DNA of 64,000 nt, taken from positions 37,834-101,833 of the forward strand of contig CALOEW010000089.1 of NCBI GenBank assembly GCA_942492445.1, in the 5' to 3' direction. The first letter of the stretch is position 1. Each line of letters opens with the position of its first letter. This DNA comes from NORP240 sp942492445 (GTDB taxonomy: Bacteria > Pseudomonadota > Gammaproteobacteria > Pseudomonadales > Pseudohongiellaceae). The position numbers were made by a program, and so were the translations under genes. This document shows positions 9,244 to 17,862 of this stretch, piece by piece. A model generated the notes under the pieces. That model made no database searches and was not told the DNA's origin. It worked only from the letters and a program-made list of their open reading frames with translations.

Positions 9244-9328
9244 TGGTGCGGATGGGGAGAGTCGAACTCCCACACCTTTCGATACTGGAACCTAAATCCA
9301 GCGCGTCTACCAGTTCCGCCACATCCGC
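9244..9328 (-). tRNA. tRNA-Leu (anticodon UAG)
   Basis: The minus strand folds as a class II tRNA of 85 nt including an encoded CCA. The acceptor stem is GCGGATG paired with CATCCGC; the anticodon stem-loop CTGGA-TTTAGGT-TCCAG carries TAG; a long variable arm follows; the T-loop is GTTCGACTC. It reads CUA and other CUN leucine codons. Confidence 0.97.
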
Positions 9329-9389
9329 ACAGATGCCACCCGGAACCTGCCGGTGGCTGTCCGAACGGTCGCGTATTATAACCGATCGA

Positions 9390-9887
9390 TGCTGTCCCAC
9401 AAGATCATGACTGAAGGGCTTTCAGTGGCCTTATTCCGAATACTTCCAATGGAGATCCCGAAAGTACAATGTCAATCAAAATCGCCACCAGGAAAGGAGA
9501 ATCTGCTCATTGGGTGGTGGTATCGAATCGGGGTTTGCTGTCACCGGGAGGTGGGAGCGTTTCAGTGGCGTCTGATCCTCCGCAACTATCACCCCTCCGG
9601 GGTTTCCCTCTCTCGCTCGCCCTGGGAAAAGGACTTGATCGGTCGGTCCGTGCTGCTTTATTGCTCCGTCCTCAGACGCCCCTGGACCGGCGCTCGGTGC
9701 CAGAATTCAAAACTTCTGGAAACCAATAGCTGGTGGGTTTGAAGAGACCACAATTGAAACTACTGTGCCTCATGCAAATACTGATCGCAGGATTCGAGGT
9801 CACTGCTCGAGGAATCCCACACTCAACCAAGGCGTGGCCATTCGAAGACACTAAGCCACGAATACACGATTACACGATTACACGATT
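9390..9887 (+). repeat. dispersed repeat family, copy A
   Basis: Begins with TGCTGTCCCACAAGATCATG, the same 5' end as copies at 34761 and 41389. The most conserved part is 9567-9680, bounded by inverted arms GGCGTCTGA (9567-9575) and TCAGACGCC (9672-9680). The other copies have GGAGTCTGA and TCAGACTCC at these places, so a change on one arm is matched on the other. The 3' terminal repeat is not recognisable here. The 750-bp stretch from 9329 to 10079 holds no convincing gene. Confidence 0.75.
9864..9887 (+). repeat. short tandem repeat, 3 x ACACGATT
   Basis: Three perfect 8-bp units at the 3' end of repeat copy A. The other copies do not show it, so it is a local expansion. Confidence 0.8.
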
Positions 9888-10059
9888 AACTGACAACCCT
9901 CCAGCCCCGGAAAATTTTCATCCACAGGTCTCTGAACCCAGGAAAGCCCTGTCTTCCTCCAGGCAAAACAGGCATTAAAGAAAAAAGTGTAACAACAATG
10001 ATAACCGATGAATTCTCCTCGCCAGGGACAGGCATCACGGGTGGCTGACGAATCTGGGC

Positions 10060-10081
10060 GGGACTTGATCAGAGGTTCCCT
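10060..10081 (+). repeat. half-copy of the 52-bp palindromic repeat
   Basis: GGGACTTGATCAGAGGTTCC and CT match the repeat core with one substitution. The last two bases fall within the stop codon of the coiled-coil protein gene (10080-10082). Confidence 0.6.
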
Positions 10082-10883
10082 AGAGCCCATTAACAGTCAA
10101 TTGGCGTTGCACCATTTCGATACTCTCCTGTAATCGGAAAAGCGTTTCATTGATCTGCAGGCGATGGGCGTTTACCGACTCCATGGATTCCTCCAGATAA
10201 TCGACCCGTCCTGCCACTCCCAGCAGGGTGCTGTCCCCGCTGTTGATCGAGGACTGCAAAGCTTGCAGCTCGTTACGCAGTACTGCCAGACTTTCCATCG
10301 AATCATCCATGTCAGCCATCTGACCGGTCAACTGGCCAAGCTCTGAAGCCAATGAATTGACACGCGTCTCGTTGGCATTGACTCGGCTATTTGCGGATTG
10401 CAGCTGTGTCGTGACCGCCGCCACTGTTTCATCCTGACCCTGGTTGACCTGAGCCAGTCTGGCCAGCTCCGAACGGATGTCTGTCGCTTCAGTGCGCAAT
10501 GCATTGCGTGCAGCCCAGAGCTTGTCGATCTCGGAAAAATGAAAATCGAGAGTCTCCTGTATGTTCAGCACTGTATCCTCGGACTCCTCACCAACCAGGG
10601 CGAGTCGTCGTTCCAGTTCGGATATCCGCAAATCCGCCTGTCGCATGGCATCCTGGTACTGGCCATAAAATTGATTGGCTGCTGCCGCTGCACCGATGAA
10701 AGCAAGCGTCATGCCCGCCAGCATGATTCTTACCGGCCAGGTGCTGACTTTCTGTTTCTCCACTCCATAGGCCGGCCTGACAATCTCCCGGGATTGACCT
10801 CGGCGAGCCTGCTGATGTGTTGCCACGTCGTCCCGGCTGGGCACAATGGGAGGGATGTCGTTCAAGTCGTCTGAATCACGCAT
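10080..10883 (-). CDS. single-pass membrane coiled-coil protein, unknown
   Basis: A 267-residue protein not recognised as a known family. Residues 1-45 are polar, about 50-70 form one transmembrane helix (MLAGMTLAFIGAAAAANQFY), and the remaining 190 residues are rich in Gln, Glu, Leu and Ser with heptad spacing, predicting a long periplasmic or cytoplasmic coiled coil. AGGAAAA upstream of the ATG supports the start. The layout resembles envelope-organising proteins, but no function should be assigned. The stop codon lies in a repeat half-copy. Confidence 0.65.
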   Translation of the reverse strand: MRDSDDLNDIPPIVPSRDDVATHQQARRGQSREIVRPAYGVEKQKVSTWPVRIMLAGMTLAFIGAAAAANQFYGQYQDAMRQADLRISELERRLALVGEESEDTVLNIQETLDFHFSEIDKLWAARNALRTEATDIRSELARLAQVNQGQDETVAAVTTQLQSANSRVNANETRVNSLASELGQLTGQMADMDDSMESLAVLRNELQALQSSINSGDSTLLGVAGRVDYLEESMESVNAHRLQINETLFRLQESIEMVQRQLTVNGL

Positions 10884-11417
10884 AAGGACATTTTCCTGAA
10901 TTAAGCAAGTCTCTGTTTCGTCAGCTGACCGGTTGTTAGGCTATGAAGTCTGGTATCCAGCGCTCCAATGCATGGACGTCATACTCTAAATGAAAGCCGG
11001 AGCAAATTGGCAAGAGGCAACCGAAATTTTAACGCCAGGGCCAACGCTGCCACAACTGCTATTGAGGCAAGCCTGATGGCCCTGCTGTCATTGCCGGTAG
11101 CCAATAGCTGGATTTTCACTGTACACTCGGGCTGTGGAAACAAGGGTCGCCGGGCAATCAACTGCTGTCACTGCAGCCGTGGCCACCCCTGTGCATATAC
11201 TACCGCGGTTGAGGGTGGGCGAGCCGACTCTCCACGGTGGACGTACCAGCCTGTAAGGCTTCCGGCAGATTGCAGTTCGTTGATCCGCCGGCCTTTGACC
11301 AGCTGCCACTCAGCAAGCAAATCATCATGGCGATGACTGGTCAATAATGCGGGGTTCGGTATACCCCATTATGACAAAACTACGGTTCCCTAATGGACTA
11401 ATCAACACGAGGTTACT
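10884..11417. other. intergenic region upstream of sodB
   Basis: No convincing gene on either strand. Close to sodB, 11347-11371 forms an imperfect stem AATG-C-GGGGT / ACCCCATT that could lie in the sodB leader. No clear -35/-10 pair was identified. Confidence 0.4.
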
Positions 11418-12011
11418 ATGGCTTTAGAACTACCTGCACTTCCTTTCGAAAAAGACGCACTGGAACCGCACATGTCGGCCAGCACGCTGGACTTCCACCA
11501 CGGCAAGCACCATAACGCATACGTTACCAAGGGCAACGAGCTGCTTTCCGATGCCGGGATTGAGGGGGATGATCTCGAAGAGCTGGTTAGAGCGACAGTC
11601 AGCCACAAAGGGCCACTATTCAACAATGTCGCCCAATGTTACAACCATACTTTCTTCTGGAACAGCATGAGCCCTACCGGTGGTGGACAACCCGTGGGCG
11701 CCATTGCCGAGAAGATCAACAACGATTTCGGCAGCTACGACGCCTTCCGTTCCGCGTTTATCAATAACGGTGTGGGACAGTTCGGCAGCGGCTGGGTCTG
11801 GCTGGTTGCCGATGGCGGCAAGCTCAAAGTAGTCAAAACCGCCAATGCCGAGACACCGCTGACTGATGGCGCCACTCCGATCATGGTCTGTGACGTCTGG
11901 GAACATGCCTACTACCTTGACTTCCAGAACCGCCGGCCGGACTTCCTGGCATCGTTCCTTGACAATCTGGTCAACTGGGATTTCGCCAACCAGAACCTGG
12001 CCGGTGCCTGA
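11418..12011 (+). CDS. sodB: superoxide dismutase, Fe type
   Basis: Dismutates superoxide in the cytoplasm. The 197-residue protein has all four metal ligands: His27 in FHHGKHH, His77 in CYNHTFFW, and Asp and His of DVWEHAYYLD (about 160 and 164). The residues NNVAQCYNHTFFW and GSGWVWL are typical of the iron enzyme rather than the manganese enzyme. Length is normal. It is followed by a perfect intrinsic terminator and is monocistronic. Confidence 0.95.
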   Translation: MALELPALPFEKDALEPHMSASTLDFHHGKHHNAYVTKGNELLSDAGIEGDDLEELVRATVSHKGPLFNNVAQCYNHTFFWNSMSPTGGGQPVGAIAEKINNDFGSYDAFRSAFINNGVGQFGSGWVWLVADGGKLKVVKTANAETPLTDGATPIMVCDVWEHAYYLDFQNRRPDFLASFLDNLVNWDFANQNLAGA

Positions 12012-12031
12012 TCCGACCCTTGCCCGCAGAC

Positions 12032-12057
12032 AAAAAGGCCTGTAACCAGGCCTTTTT
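12032..12057 (+). terminator. sodB intrinsic terminator
   Basis: AAAAAGGCCTG, a 4-base loop and CAGGCCTTTTT form a perfect stem with a T-run on either strand, 20 bp after the sodB stop. It could also end transcription arriving from groEL. Confidence 0.85.
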
Positions 12058-12178
12058 GATGCAGTTGTTTTACTCCCCTTGACGGCGGCAAAATCGCCGC
12101 TCAGGGCGAGTATAAAGGCTTTCCGGCGAGGCGGCCTGGAAACCCGACGCGCAGCGTAGTGATAACTACTCGAGCATC
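12034..12178 (+). repeat. tandem repeat unit 1, downstream of sodB
   Basis: First of two units with a 161-bp period. It holds the sodB terminator and then a GC-rich segment from 12073 with an inverted repeat GGCGGC/CGCCGC and a perfect hairpin CGTAGT-GATA-ACTACG. The approximately 100-bp second part differs from unit 2 at only about 3 positions. Confidence 0.85.
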
Positions 12179-12192
12179 TCTGTCCCAGAATA

Positions 12193-12218
12193 ACAAAGGC
12201 CTGCGAACCAGGCCTTTC
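12193..12218 (+). terminator. second copy of the terminator
   Basis: CAAAGGCCTG-cgaac-CAGGCCTTT repeats the sodB terminator hairpin 161 bp further on, with a shorter T-run. Confidence 0.6.
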
Positions 12219-12339
12219 CATTTAAAAATATCTCTCCCCTTGACGGCGGCAAAATCGCCGCTCAGGGCGAGGATAAAGGCTTTCCGGCGAGGCGGCCTGG
12301 AAACCCGACGCGCAGCGTAGTGATAACTACGTGAGCATC
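12195..12339 (+). repeat. tandem repeat unit 2, downstream of groEL
   Basis: Second unit of the 161-bp duplication, ending 56 bp before the groEL stop. The spacer after the terminator hairpin has diverged while the GC-rich hairpin part is nearly identical, suggesting the latter is the mobile or selected portion. Confidence 0.85.
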
Positions 12340-12395
12340 GGAAGTTCCAGGCCAACGAAGCCGGGGAGTCTTTAGACCGTCCTCAGCGGTGATTT

Positions 12396-14033
12396 TTACA
12401 TCATGCCGCCCATGCCGCCCATACCACCCATATCAGGCATCGGAGCCGCAGACTTCTCTTCCGGTATTTCGGAAACCATGGCCTCGGTGGTGATCATCAG
12501 GCTGGCAATGGAGCCGGCTGCCTGCAGAGCGGTCCGAGTCACTTTGGCAGGGTCCAGAATTCCCATCTCAATCATGTCACCGTATTCACCGGTGGCAGCG
12601 TTGAAGCCATAGTTCCCTTTACCGTTCTTGATGTTGTCCAGGACCACGGAGGCCTCTTCACCGGCGTTCTGAACAATCTGACGCAGAGGCGCCGTCACTG
12701 CGCGGAGCAACAGGCTGATGCCGACATCCTGATCATGATTATCGCCTTTCAGCCCTTCCACTTTCTGCAGTGCCCTGACCAGGGCGACACCGCCTCCGGG
12801 GACCACGCCTTCTTCCACCGCTGCGCGGGTGGAATGCAGGGCGTCTTCGACGCGGGCTTTCTTCTCTTTCATTTCGATCTCGGTACCGGCGCCGACCTTG
12901 ATTACCGCCACACCGCCTGCCAGTTTCGCGACCCGCTCCTGTAATTTCTCACGATCGTAGTCCGACGAGGTTTCTTCGATCTGGGCACGAATCTGGTTAA
13001 CGCGGCCCGCGATCTTATCGGGGCTGCCCGCACCGTCGATGACAGTGGTATTTTCTTTGGTTACCTGCACCCGCTTGGCGGAGCCCAGATCATCAATCGT
13101 GACACCTTCCAGATTCAAACCGACTTCCTCGGATATGACAGTACCACCGGTAAGGATGGCGATATCTTCCAGCATCGCTTTTCTGCGATCACCAAATCCC
13201 GGCGCCTTCACTGCAGCGACCTTGACGATGCCTCGCATGTTGTTGACTACCAGGGTCGCCAGGGCTTCACCTTCCACATCCTCGGCGATGACCAGCAGCG
13301 GTCTGCCAGCTTTAGCGACACTTTCCAACAGTGGCAGCATCTCACGGATATTGGAGATCTTCTTGTCCACCAGAAGAATCATCGGTTCATCCAGTTCTAC
13401 ACTCATGTTGTCCTGGTTGTTGATGAAATAGGCCGAAAGGTAGCCGCGATCAAACTGCATGCCTTCGACGACTTCCAACTCGTTTTCCAGGCCGGAACCG
13501 TCCTCAACTGTAATGACACCTTCCTTGCCGACCTTCTCCATTGCCTCGGCAATGATTTCACCCACCTGAGAGTCGGAATTGGCTGAAATCGTACCTACCT
13601 GGGCGATTGCCTTGGAATCGGTACAGGGAATGGAGAGTTTTCCGACTTCTGCCACCATAGCTACGACCGCCTTATCAACGCCGCGCTTGAGATCCATGGG
13701 ATTCATACCGGCGGCGACTGATTTCAGGCCTTCGTTAAGAATAGCCTGGGCAAGCACTGTCGCAGTGGTAGTCCCGTCACCTGCCACGTCAGAGGTCTGG
13801 GAAGCGACTTCCTTGACCATCTGGGCACCCATGTTTTCGAACTTGTCCTCCAGCTCGATTTCCTTGGCAACCGAAACGCCGTCCTTGGTAACCGTGGGCG
13901 CACCGAAGGATTTATCCAGCACCACGTTTCGACCTTTGGGGCCGAGCGTTACTTTTACCGCATCCGCCAGAATGTTCACGCCTGAAAGCAACTTATGGCG
14001 TGCGGAATCACCGAATTTTACGTCTTTAGCCAT
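12396..14033 (-). CDS. groL: chaperonin GroEL (Hsp60)
   Basis: ATP-dependent 14-subunit folding chamber working with GroES. The 545-residue protein is full length, with the nucleotide-binding motif GDGTTTATVLAQ (about 86-97), the LEDKFENMGAQMVKE segment, and the flexible Gly-Met tail ending GGMGGMGGMM. The ATG at 14033 (MAKDVKFG) is preceded by AGGAAGAT; an in-frame TTG two codons earlier is disregarded. It is 60 bp downstream of groES in one operon. Confidence 0.98.
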   Translation of the reverse strand: MAKDVKFGDSARHKLLSGVNILADAVKVTLGPKGRNVVLDKSFGAPTVTKDGVSVAKEIELEDKFENMGAQMVKEVASQTSDVAGDGTTTATVLAQAILNEGLKSVAAGMNPMDLKRGVDKAVVAMVAEVGKLSIPCTDSKAIAQVGTISANSDSQVGEIIAEAMEKVGKEGVITVEDGSGLENELEVVEGMQFDRGYLSAYFINNQDNMSVELDEPMILLVDKKISNIREMLPLLESVAKAGRPLLVIAEDVEGEALATLVVNNMRGIVKVAAVKAPGFGDRRKAMLEDIAILTGGTVISEEVGLNLEGVTIDDLGSAKRVQVTKENTTVIDGAGSPDKIAGRVNQIRAQIEETSSDYDREKLQERVAKLAGGVAVIKVGAGTEIEMKEKKARVEDALHSTRAAVEEGVVPGGGVALVRALQKVEGLKGDNHDQDVGISLLLRAVTAPLRQIVQNAGEEASVVLDNIKNGKGNYGFNAATGEYGDMIEMGILDPAKVTRTALQAAGSIASLMITTEAMVSEIPEEKSAAPMPDMGGMGGMGGMM

Positions 14034-14093
14034 TTTCAATCTTCCTATCTAAATAATCGTTATGTCTGAATTCCAGTGTCTAGCTCAGCTTCT

Positions 14094-14384
14094 TTAATCT
14101 TCAACTACGCCGTAAATTTCGCTCTCGCTCAGTATCAGCAGCTCTTCACTGTCGACCTTGATGGTATTGCTGGCATACTTGCCGAATACCACGGTATCGC
14201 CAACTTTGACGTCAACGGGACGGACATCGCCGTTGTCCAGCAAACGGCCAGGACCAACCGCCAGTACTTCTCCTTGAGCCGGTTTTTCGGTCGCACTGTC
14301 GGGCAACACGATACCACCAGCGGTTTTGTTTTCCTCTTCCGTGCGTCGCACGACGACGCGATCTTGCAAAGGCCGGATCTTCAT
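14094..14384 (-). CDS. groES: co-chaperonin GroES (Hsp10)
   Basis: Seven-subunit lid of the GroEL chamber. The 96-residue protein begins MKIRPLQDRVVVRR and contains the mobile loop ENKTAGGIVLPDSA (about 18-31). AGGAGAAT precedes the ATG. First gene of groES-groEL, with a sigma-32-like promoter about 160 bp upstream. Confidence 0.98.
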   Translation of the reverse strand: MKIRPLQDRVVVRRTEEENKTAGGIVLPDSATEKPAQGEVLAVGPGRLLDNGDVRPVDVKVGDTVVFGKYASNTIKVDSEELLILSESEIYGVVED

Positions 14385-14513
14385 TGGATTTATTCTCCTA
14401 AATCGATTTACCTAACTAGTTTTTTACTGCAATCAAGCCACCGTTCGGATAGAACGTCCTTGCCGGACTCAATCGGTAAAAATCTTAAATCCCTGTGCCA
14501 AGACAAAGATAGG

Positions 14514-14536
14514 GCCACAGGTCTGCCCTGTGTGGC
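14514..14536 (-). promoter_or_regulatory. stem-loop in the groES leader
   Basis: GCCACA and TGTGGC pair across an 11-base centre just downstream of the heat-shock promoter, inside the expected 5' untranslated region. It may affect mRNA stability or temperature response; this is inference. Confidence 0.4.
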
Positions 14537-14540
14537 TCCT

Positions 14541-14568
14541 ACATGGGGATATTCAGTAAAAATTCAAT
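14541..14568 (-). promoter_or_regulatory. sigma-32 heat-shock promoter of groES-groEL
   Basis: On the minus strand ATTGAAT (14568-14562) and CCCCATGT (14548-14541) are separated by 13 bases, close to the sigma-32 consensus CTTGAAA-N11-16-CCCCATNT. It lies between fxsA and groES in the right orientation. No CIRCE element was seen, so control is likely by sigma-32 alone. Confidence 0.65.
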
Positions 14569-14653
14569 GGAAAAAATTCAAAAGCAGGGGATTTTTTTCG
14601 ACAATCGGCTCAAAGACCCCGTATTTCTCAAAACTGCACCGCTTTGCGCCTTT

Positions 14654-15154
14654 CTATTGCCGATTCTGGTTGTCGTGATCCCGGGACAGTGTTTCCTTCT
14701 CTTCGCGGAATTCTCCTTCAAGAGTGGTGGTCTTACCCCGCTGCCTCGGTGCCTTGGTCGAGGTCCAGACGAAGCCACCCGTTGACCCGGACCGTACCGA
14801 CATCAAGTAACCGGATTCGATGAATTTTCTAGCCGCCAAGCGCCGCACCGGAGGTGTCAGGCAGAGAAATCCCAGAGTATCCGTAATAAACCCTGGAGTC
14901 AGCAGCAGCGCACCGGCGAAAGCCAGGAAGAATCCTTCAACCATCTCCTGGGCAGGCAGCTGCCCCTGGTCAAGGCGGCGGTTGGCGCGCAATAACGTGG
15001 CAAACCCCTGCCGCTTCAGAATCTGGACACCAATTACCGCAGTCAGCACTACCAGTCCGATTGTCCACAGACCACCGATATAATCCGCCACCTCGAAAAG
15101 CAGCAACATTTCGAGCAGTGGCACGGCGATAAAAAACAAAAAGATCCAGCGCAT
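14654..15154 (-). CDS. fxsA: FxsA family membrane protein
   Basis: A 166-residue inner membrane protein of the FxsA family, known in E. coli for relieving F-exclusion of phage T7 and commonly next to groES as here. Four hydrophobic segments are visible in the first 110 residues, with the family blocks FIAVPLLEMLLLFEVAD and LLLTPGFITDTLGFLCL. The C-terminal 45 residues are polar and variable. Cellular role unknown. Confidence 0.88.
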   Translation of the reverse strand: MRWIFLFFIAVPLLEMLLLFEVADYIGGLWTIGLVVLTAVIGVQILKRQGFATLLRANRRLDQGQLPAQEMVEGFFLAFAGALLLTPGFITDTLGFLCLTPPVRRLAARKFIESGYLMSVRSGSTGGFVWTSTKAPRQRGKTTTLEGEFREEKETLSRDHDNQNRQ

Positions 15155-15362
15155 TGATTGTCCTGTCGAGTAAAGGTAAAGGCCTTGCGGAACCCTACCA
15201 CGGGAACCAAAGGATAACAGACCATTGCATTGAATGGTGGCGACGTTTTCGGGTTTTACAATACCCGGGCGTTTTTTTATGGTGTTGTCTCGCAGCAGCC
15301 GGAGGCGGCAATTGCGGAGTTAACGAAAAAGAACACTGCAGTTTCAGGGGGAAAAACGCACC

Positions 15363-15692
15363 ATGAACAACGATGAAAAAATCTGGCAGGTAGTGCACGC
15401 AATCCCGGCGGGCCGGGTCGCCACCTATGGTCAAGTTGCGCGGCTGGCCGGTTTGCCGGGGTATGCACGGTATGTCGGGCTGGTACTCAAAAGACTTCCT
15501 TCGGGGAGCCGTCTGCCCTGGCATCGGGTCGTCAATGCCCGGGGACGTATTTCCTTTCCATTCGGCAGCAGCCAGTATTGTCAACAACGGGCGCTGCTCG
15601 AGGCGGAAGGGGTTACCTTTCTGAAGGGACGCCTGCCCCTGCAAGAGTTTGCCATCGATCAGCCAGCACGGAAGCTGCCGCGCTGTTCCTGA
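15363..15692 (+). CDS. alkyltransferase-like protein (ATL)
   Basis: A 109-residue relative of the DNA-binding domain of O6-alkylguanine-DNA alkyltransferase. The reactive-cysteine motif PCHR is replaced by PWHR (LPWHRVV, about residues 51-57), the hallmark of alkyltransferase-like proteins, which bind O6-alkylguanine and pass the lesion to nucleotide excision repair rather than repairing it directly. The helix-turn-helix GRVATYGQVARLAG is intact. AGGGGGAAA upstream fixes the start. The last 34 bp overlap the 3' end of the AmpG gene on the opposite strand. Confidence 0.88.
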   Translation: MNNDEKIWQVVHAIPAGRVATYGQVARLAGLPGYARYVGLVLKRLPSGSRLPWHRVVNARGRISFPFGSSQYCQQRALLEAEGVTFLKGRLPLQEFAIDQPARKLPRCS

Positions 15693-17023
15693 AACGGTTT
15701 CATTAACGTGCTGACCCACAACAGAAGACAAAGACCCGGGATTACCAGAAGTGTTGTGAGTACAAAAAAGAAAGCCCAGTCACCATTCAGAAAATCCACC
15801 ACTGCGCCGCTTCCAGCCGCCAGAGTGGTGCGACCAAAATTGGAAATCGAGGCCATCAATGCATACTGGGTTCCAGTATAGGTCCTGCTGGTGAAATACG
15901 AAATGAACGAAATAAACGCTACCGTGGCAAAGGCCTGGAAAAAGTTGTCAATCAACAACGTCAGCATCAGCAGGTTGCCATTGGGACCGACCATAGCCAA
16001 CAGGGCGTACAGCAGATTGGCTGCGGCCATGGCAACCCCGGCAAAAAACAGCCCGCGAATTACTCCGAATCGCGTATTCAATGCCGCTGCCAGCAGGGAA
16101 AATACCGCCGTAACCACACCGCCGAAAAATTTAGAGTAAAAGCTTATCTGATCCGTGGTGAAACCCACTTCCACATAAAACACCAGCGACATACGTCCCA
16201 GCATTCCTTCACCGAGACGGAAAACCAGCAACAGCAACAGTACCGATAACGCAAGCTGCAGACCGCAGCGGCTGAAAAATTCGCGGAACGGCTGGACCAC
16301 GTAGGACTGCAACCAGTGCCCCAGGTCTATGGGTGGCACCACGCCGGTCACGTGCACATCCCGGTCGTCCGGCGGTGCTTCCGGTTCGGGAACCAATAGA
16401 ATCAACCCGATAAGGACCAGGTACACCAGGGCCAGCAGCAGATAAACCTGCGACCACGCCAGGCCAACGAATTCACCCCCAAGGGCAACAGCAAACGCAC
16501 CACCGATGAAGCCGTAGCCGGCCCACCAGCCGGTAGTGCTGACTGCAGCAGCGTAGGGCATTTTTTCGTCCATCTCCTGCTGCCGGAAGATCGTGATACG
16601 GTAGGCATCCACAGAAATATCCAGAGTCGCAGAACTGGCGGCTACCACCAGTGCCAGGAGACTGACCAGCCCCAGGTTGGTTGCGGGGTCGGTGCTGCCG
16701 AGTGCCAGCACAGCCACCATGATGACCGCCTGGCACAGGATGATCCAGGAGCGCCGCTGACCCAGCCGTCGGAACAACCACGGCAACCTGATTCGATCCA
16801 CAAACGGTGCCCAAATCCAGTTGAAGGCATAGACCGTTGCAATCGCTCCCACGTACCCGATTGCCGAGCGTGAAAGGCCGGATGCCTGCAACCACAGAGT
16901 CAGCACCGAGCCATGAAGCACCCAGGGGAATCCGCTACAGAATCCCAACAACAGAATATTCAGATAACGAATATCCTTCAGTTGAAGTAGAGCGTCTGAC
17001 AAAGACCTGTCATTCTGCAACAA
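15659..17023 (-). CDS. ampG: AmpG-type muropeptide permease (MFS)
   Basis: Imports GlcNAc-anhydroMurNAc peptides from the periplasm for cell wall recycling. The 454-residue protein has about 12-14 membrane helices and the family blocks LLLGFCSGFPWVLHGSVLTL near the N-terminus, the FDR-like region FNWIWAPFVDR and SATLDISVDAYRI. The start is a TTG at 17023 with AGAGGCGAG upstream; no ATG gives the family N-terminus. The substrate is inferred from family; AmpD, which processes the imported material, is at 24.7 kb. Confidence 0.85.
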   Translation of the reverse strand: MLQNDRSLSDALLQLKDIRYLNILLLGFCSGFPWVLHGSVLTLWLQASGLSRSAIGYVGAIATVYAFNWIWAPFVDRIRLPWLFRRLGQRRSWIILCQAVIMVAVLALGSTDPATNLGLVSLLALVVAASSATLDISVDAYRITIFRQQEMDEKMPYAAAVSTTGWWAGYGFIGGAFAVALGGEFVGLAWSQVYLLLALVYLVLIGLILLVPEPEAPPDDRDVHVTGVVPPIDLGHWLQSYVVQPFREFFSRCGLQLALSVLLLLLVFRLGEGMLGRMSLVFYVEVGFTTDQISFYSKFFGGVVTAVFSLLAAALNTRFGVIRGLFFAGVAMAAANLLYALLAMVGPNGNLLMLTLLIDNFFQAFATVAFISFISYFTSRTYTGTQYALMASISNFGRTTLAAGSGAVVDFLNGDWAFFFVLTTLLVIPGLCLLLWVSTLMKPFQEQRGSFRAG

Positions 17024-17079
17024 ATATCTCGCCTCTGATTCTTCAGGAGAGTGATGTGCCTGCCCGTTGGGCGGAGGAG

Positions 17080-17562
17080 TTATTCCCGGAAGTTATTGTA
17101 TTGCAGAGGAATACCCGGTTCTGCTTCCTTGAGCATGGCGATCACCTGCTGCAGGTCATCGCGCTTTTTGCCCGACACCCGCAGCTTGTCACCCTGAATC
17201 GCCGTCTGGACCTTCAGTTTGGCGTCTTTTATCAGTTTGACAAGCTTGCGGGCAAGATCCGGCTCAATACCCTGCAGCACGCGTACCTGCATGGATGCCC
17301 GGCGGCCCGATTCCTCGGTTTCTCCAGGGTCAAGGCTGGACACGTCGATACCACGCTTGACCATTTTCCCCTTCAGGATATCCAGCATCTGCTGCAACTG
17401 GAAATCCACTTCCGCACTGAGCGTAATTACCGAGTCTGAAAGTGTGAAACTGGCATCCACACCTTTGAAATCAAACCGGTTCCCGACTTCGCGATTGGCC
17501 TGGTCAATCGCATTGTTCAACTCGTGCATATCCACTTCCGAAACGATGTCAAAGGATGGCAT
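17080..17562 (-). CDS. yajQ: YajQ family nucleotide-binding protein
   Basis: A 160-residue protein matching YajQ over its whole length (MPSFDIVSEVDMHELNNAID, then the AMQVRV-like and KDAKLKVQTAIQGD blocks). Members bind cyclic di-GMP in Xanthomonas and GTP or tRNA in other work; the role here is not known. A strong ribosome binding site, CTGGAGG, precedes the ATG. It lies 56 bp upstream of the ampG start and may share its transcript. Confidence 0.93.
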   Translation of the reverse strand: MPSFDIVSEVDMHELNNAIDQANREVGNRFDFKGVDASFTLSDSVITLSAEVDFQLQQMLDILKGKMVKRGIDVSSLDPGETEESGRRASMQVRVLQGIEPDLARKLVKLIKDAKLKVQTAIQGDKLRVSGKKRDDLQQVIAMLKEAEPGIPLQYNNFRE

Positions 17563-17862
17563 GTAGACAACCTCCAGGTCTTGTCAATGTCAATGTCATG
17601 AGAGCCGCCAGCTCAGCGCCGCATTGATCCGCAGTTTAGCACCGCTACTTACCTTATCCTATGCCCGCGACGCATTCCCCTTCAGGAACCGCCTGGCAAG
17701 TTGGCAGTACTATCCGATATCTCTTCTACCTCGGCCCGTCGGTCGGACTCTGCCATAGCCAGAACCTTAACGCAGGTGCCGACAACAGCTTTTTCAAGTA
17801 GACTCCGATGACAAGATTACTGGCCGCCCCCGTTTCTCAAATCACGCTTCCGGACCGATTTA
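17563..17862. other. intergenic region upstream of btuC
   Basis: 300 bp between divergent yajQ and btuC. It was inspected for a cobalamin riboswitch because of the downstream genes; a fragment resembling the 3' conserved part (17757-17785) is present but the core boxes are not convincing. Nothing else was seen. Confidence 0.3.

Noticed and set aside
10968..11336. 122-codon open frame upstream of sodB
   Set aside because: No ribosome binding site, no protein-like composition and no recognisable family.
15251..15280. CGGGT-loop-ACCCG followed by a T-run as a terminator
   Set aside because: No plus-strand transcript is expected to arrive there; the stem is only 5 bp.
17757..17785. Possible cobalamin riboswitch upstream of the BtuC-like gene
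   Set aside because: One stretch resembles the 3' conserved box, but the upstream core boxes and their spacing are not found, so I do not call it without a covariance search.
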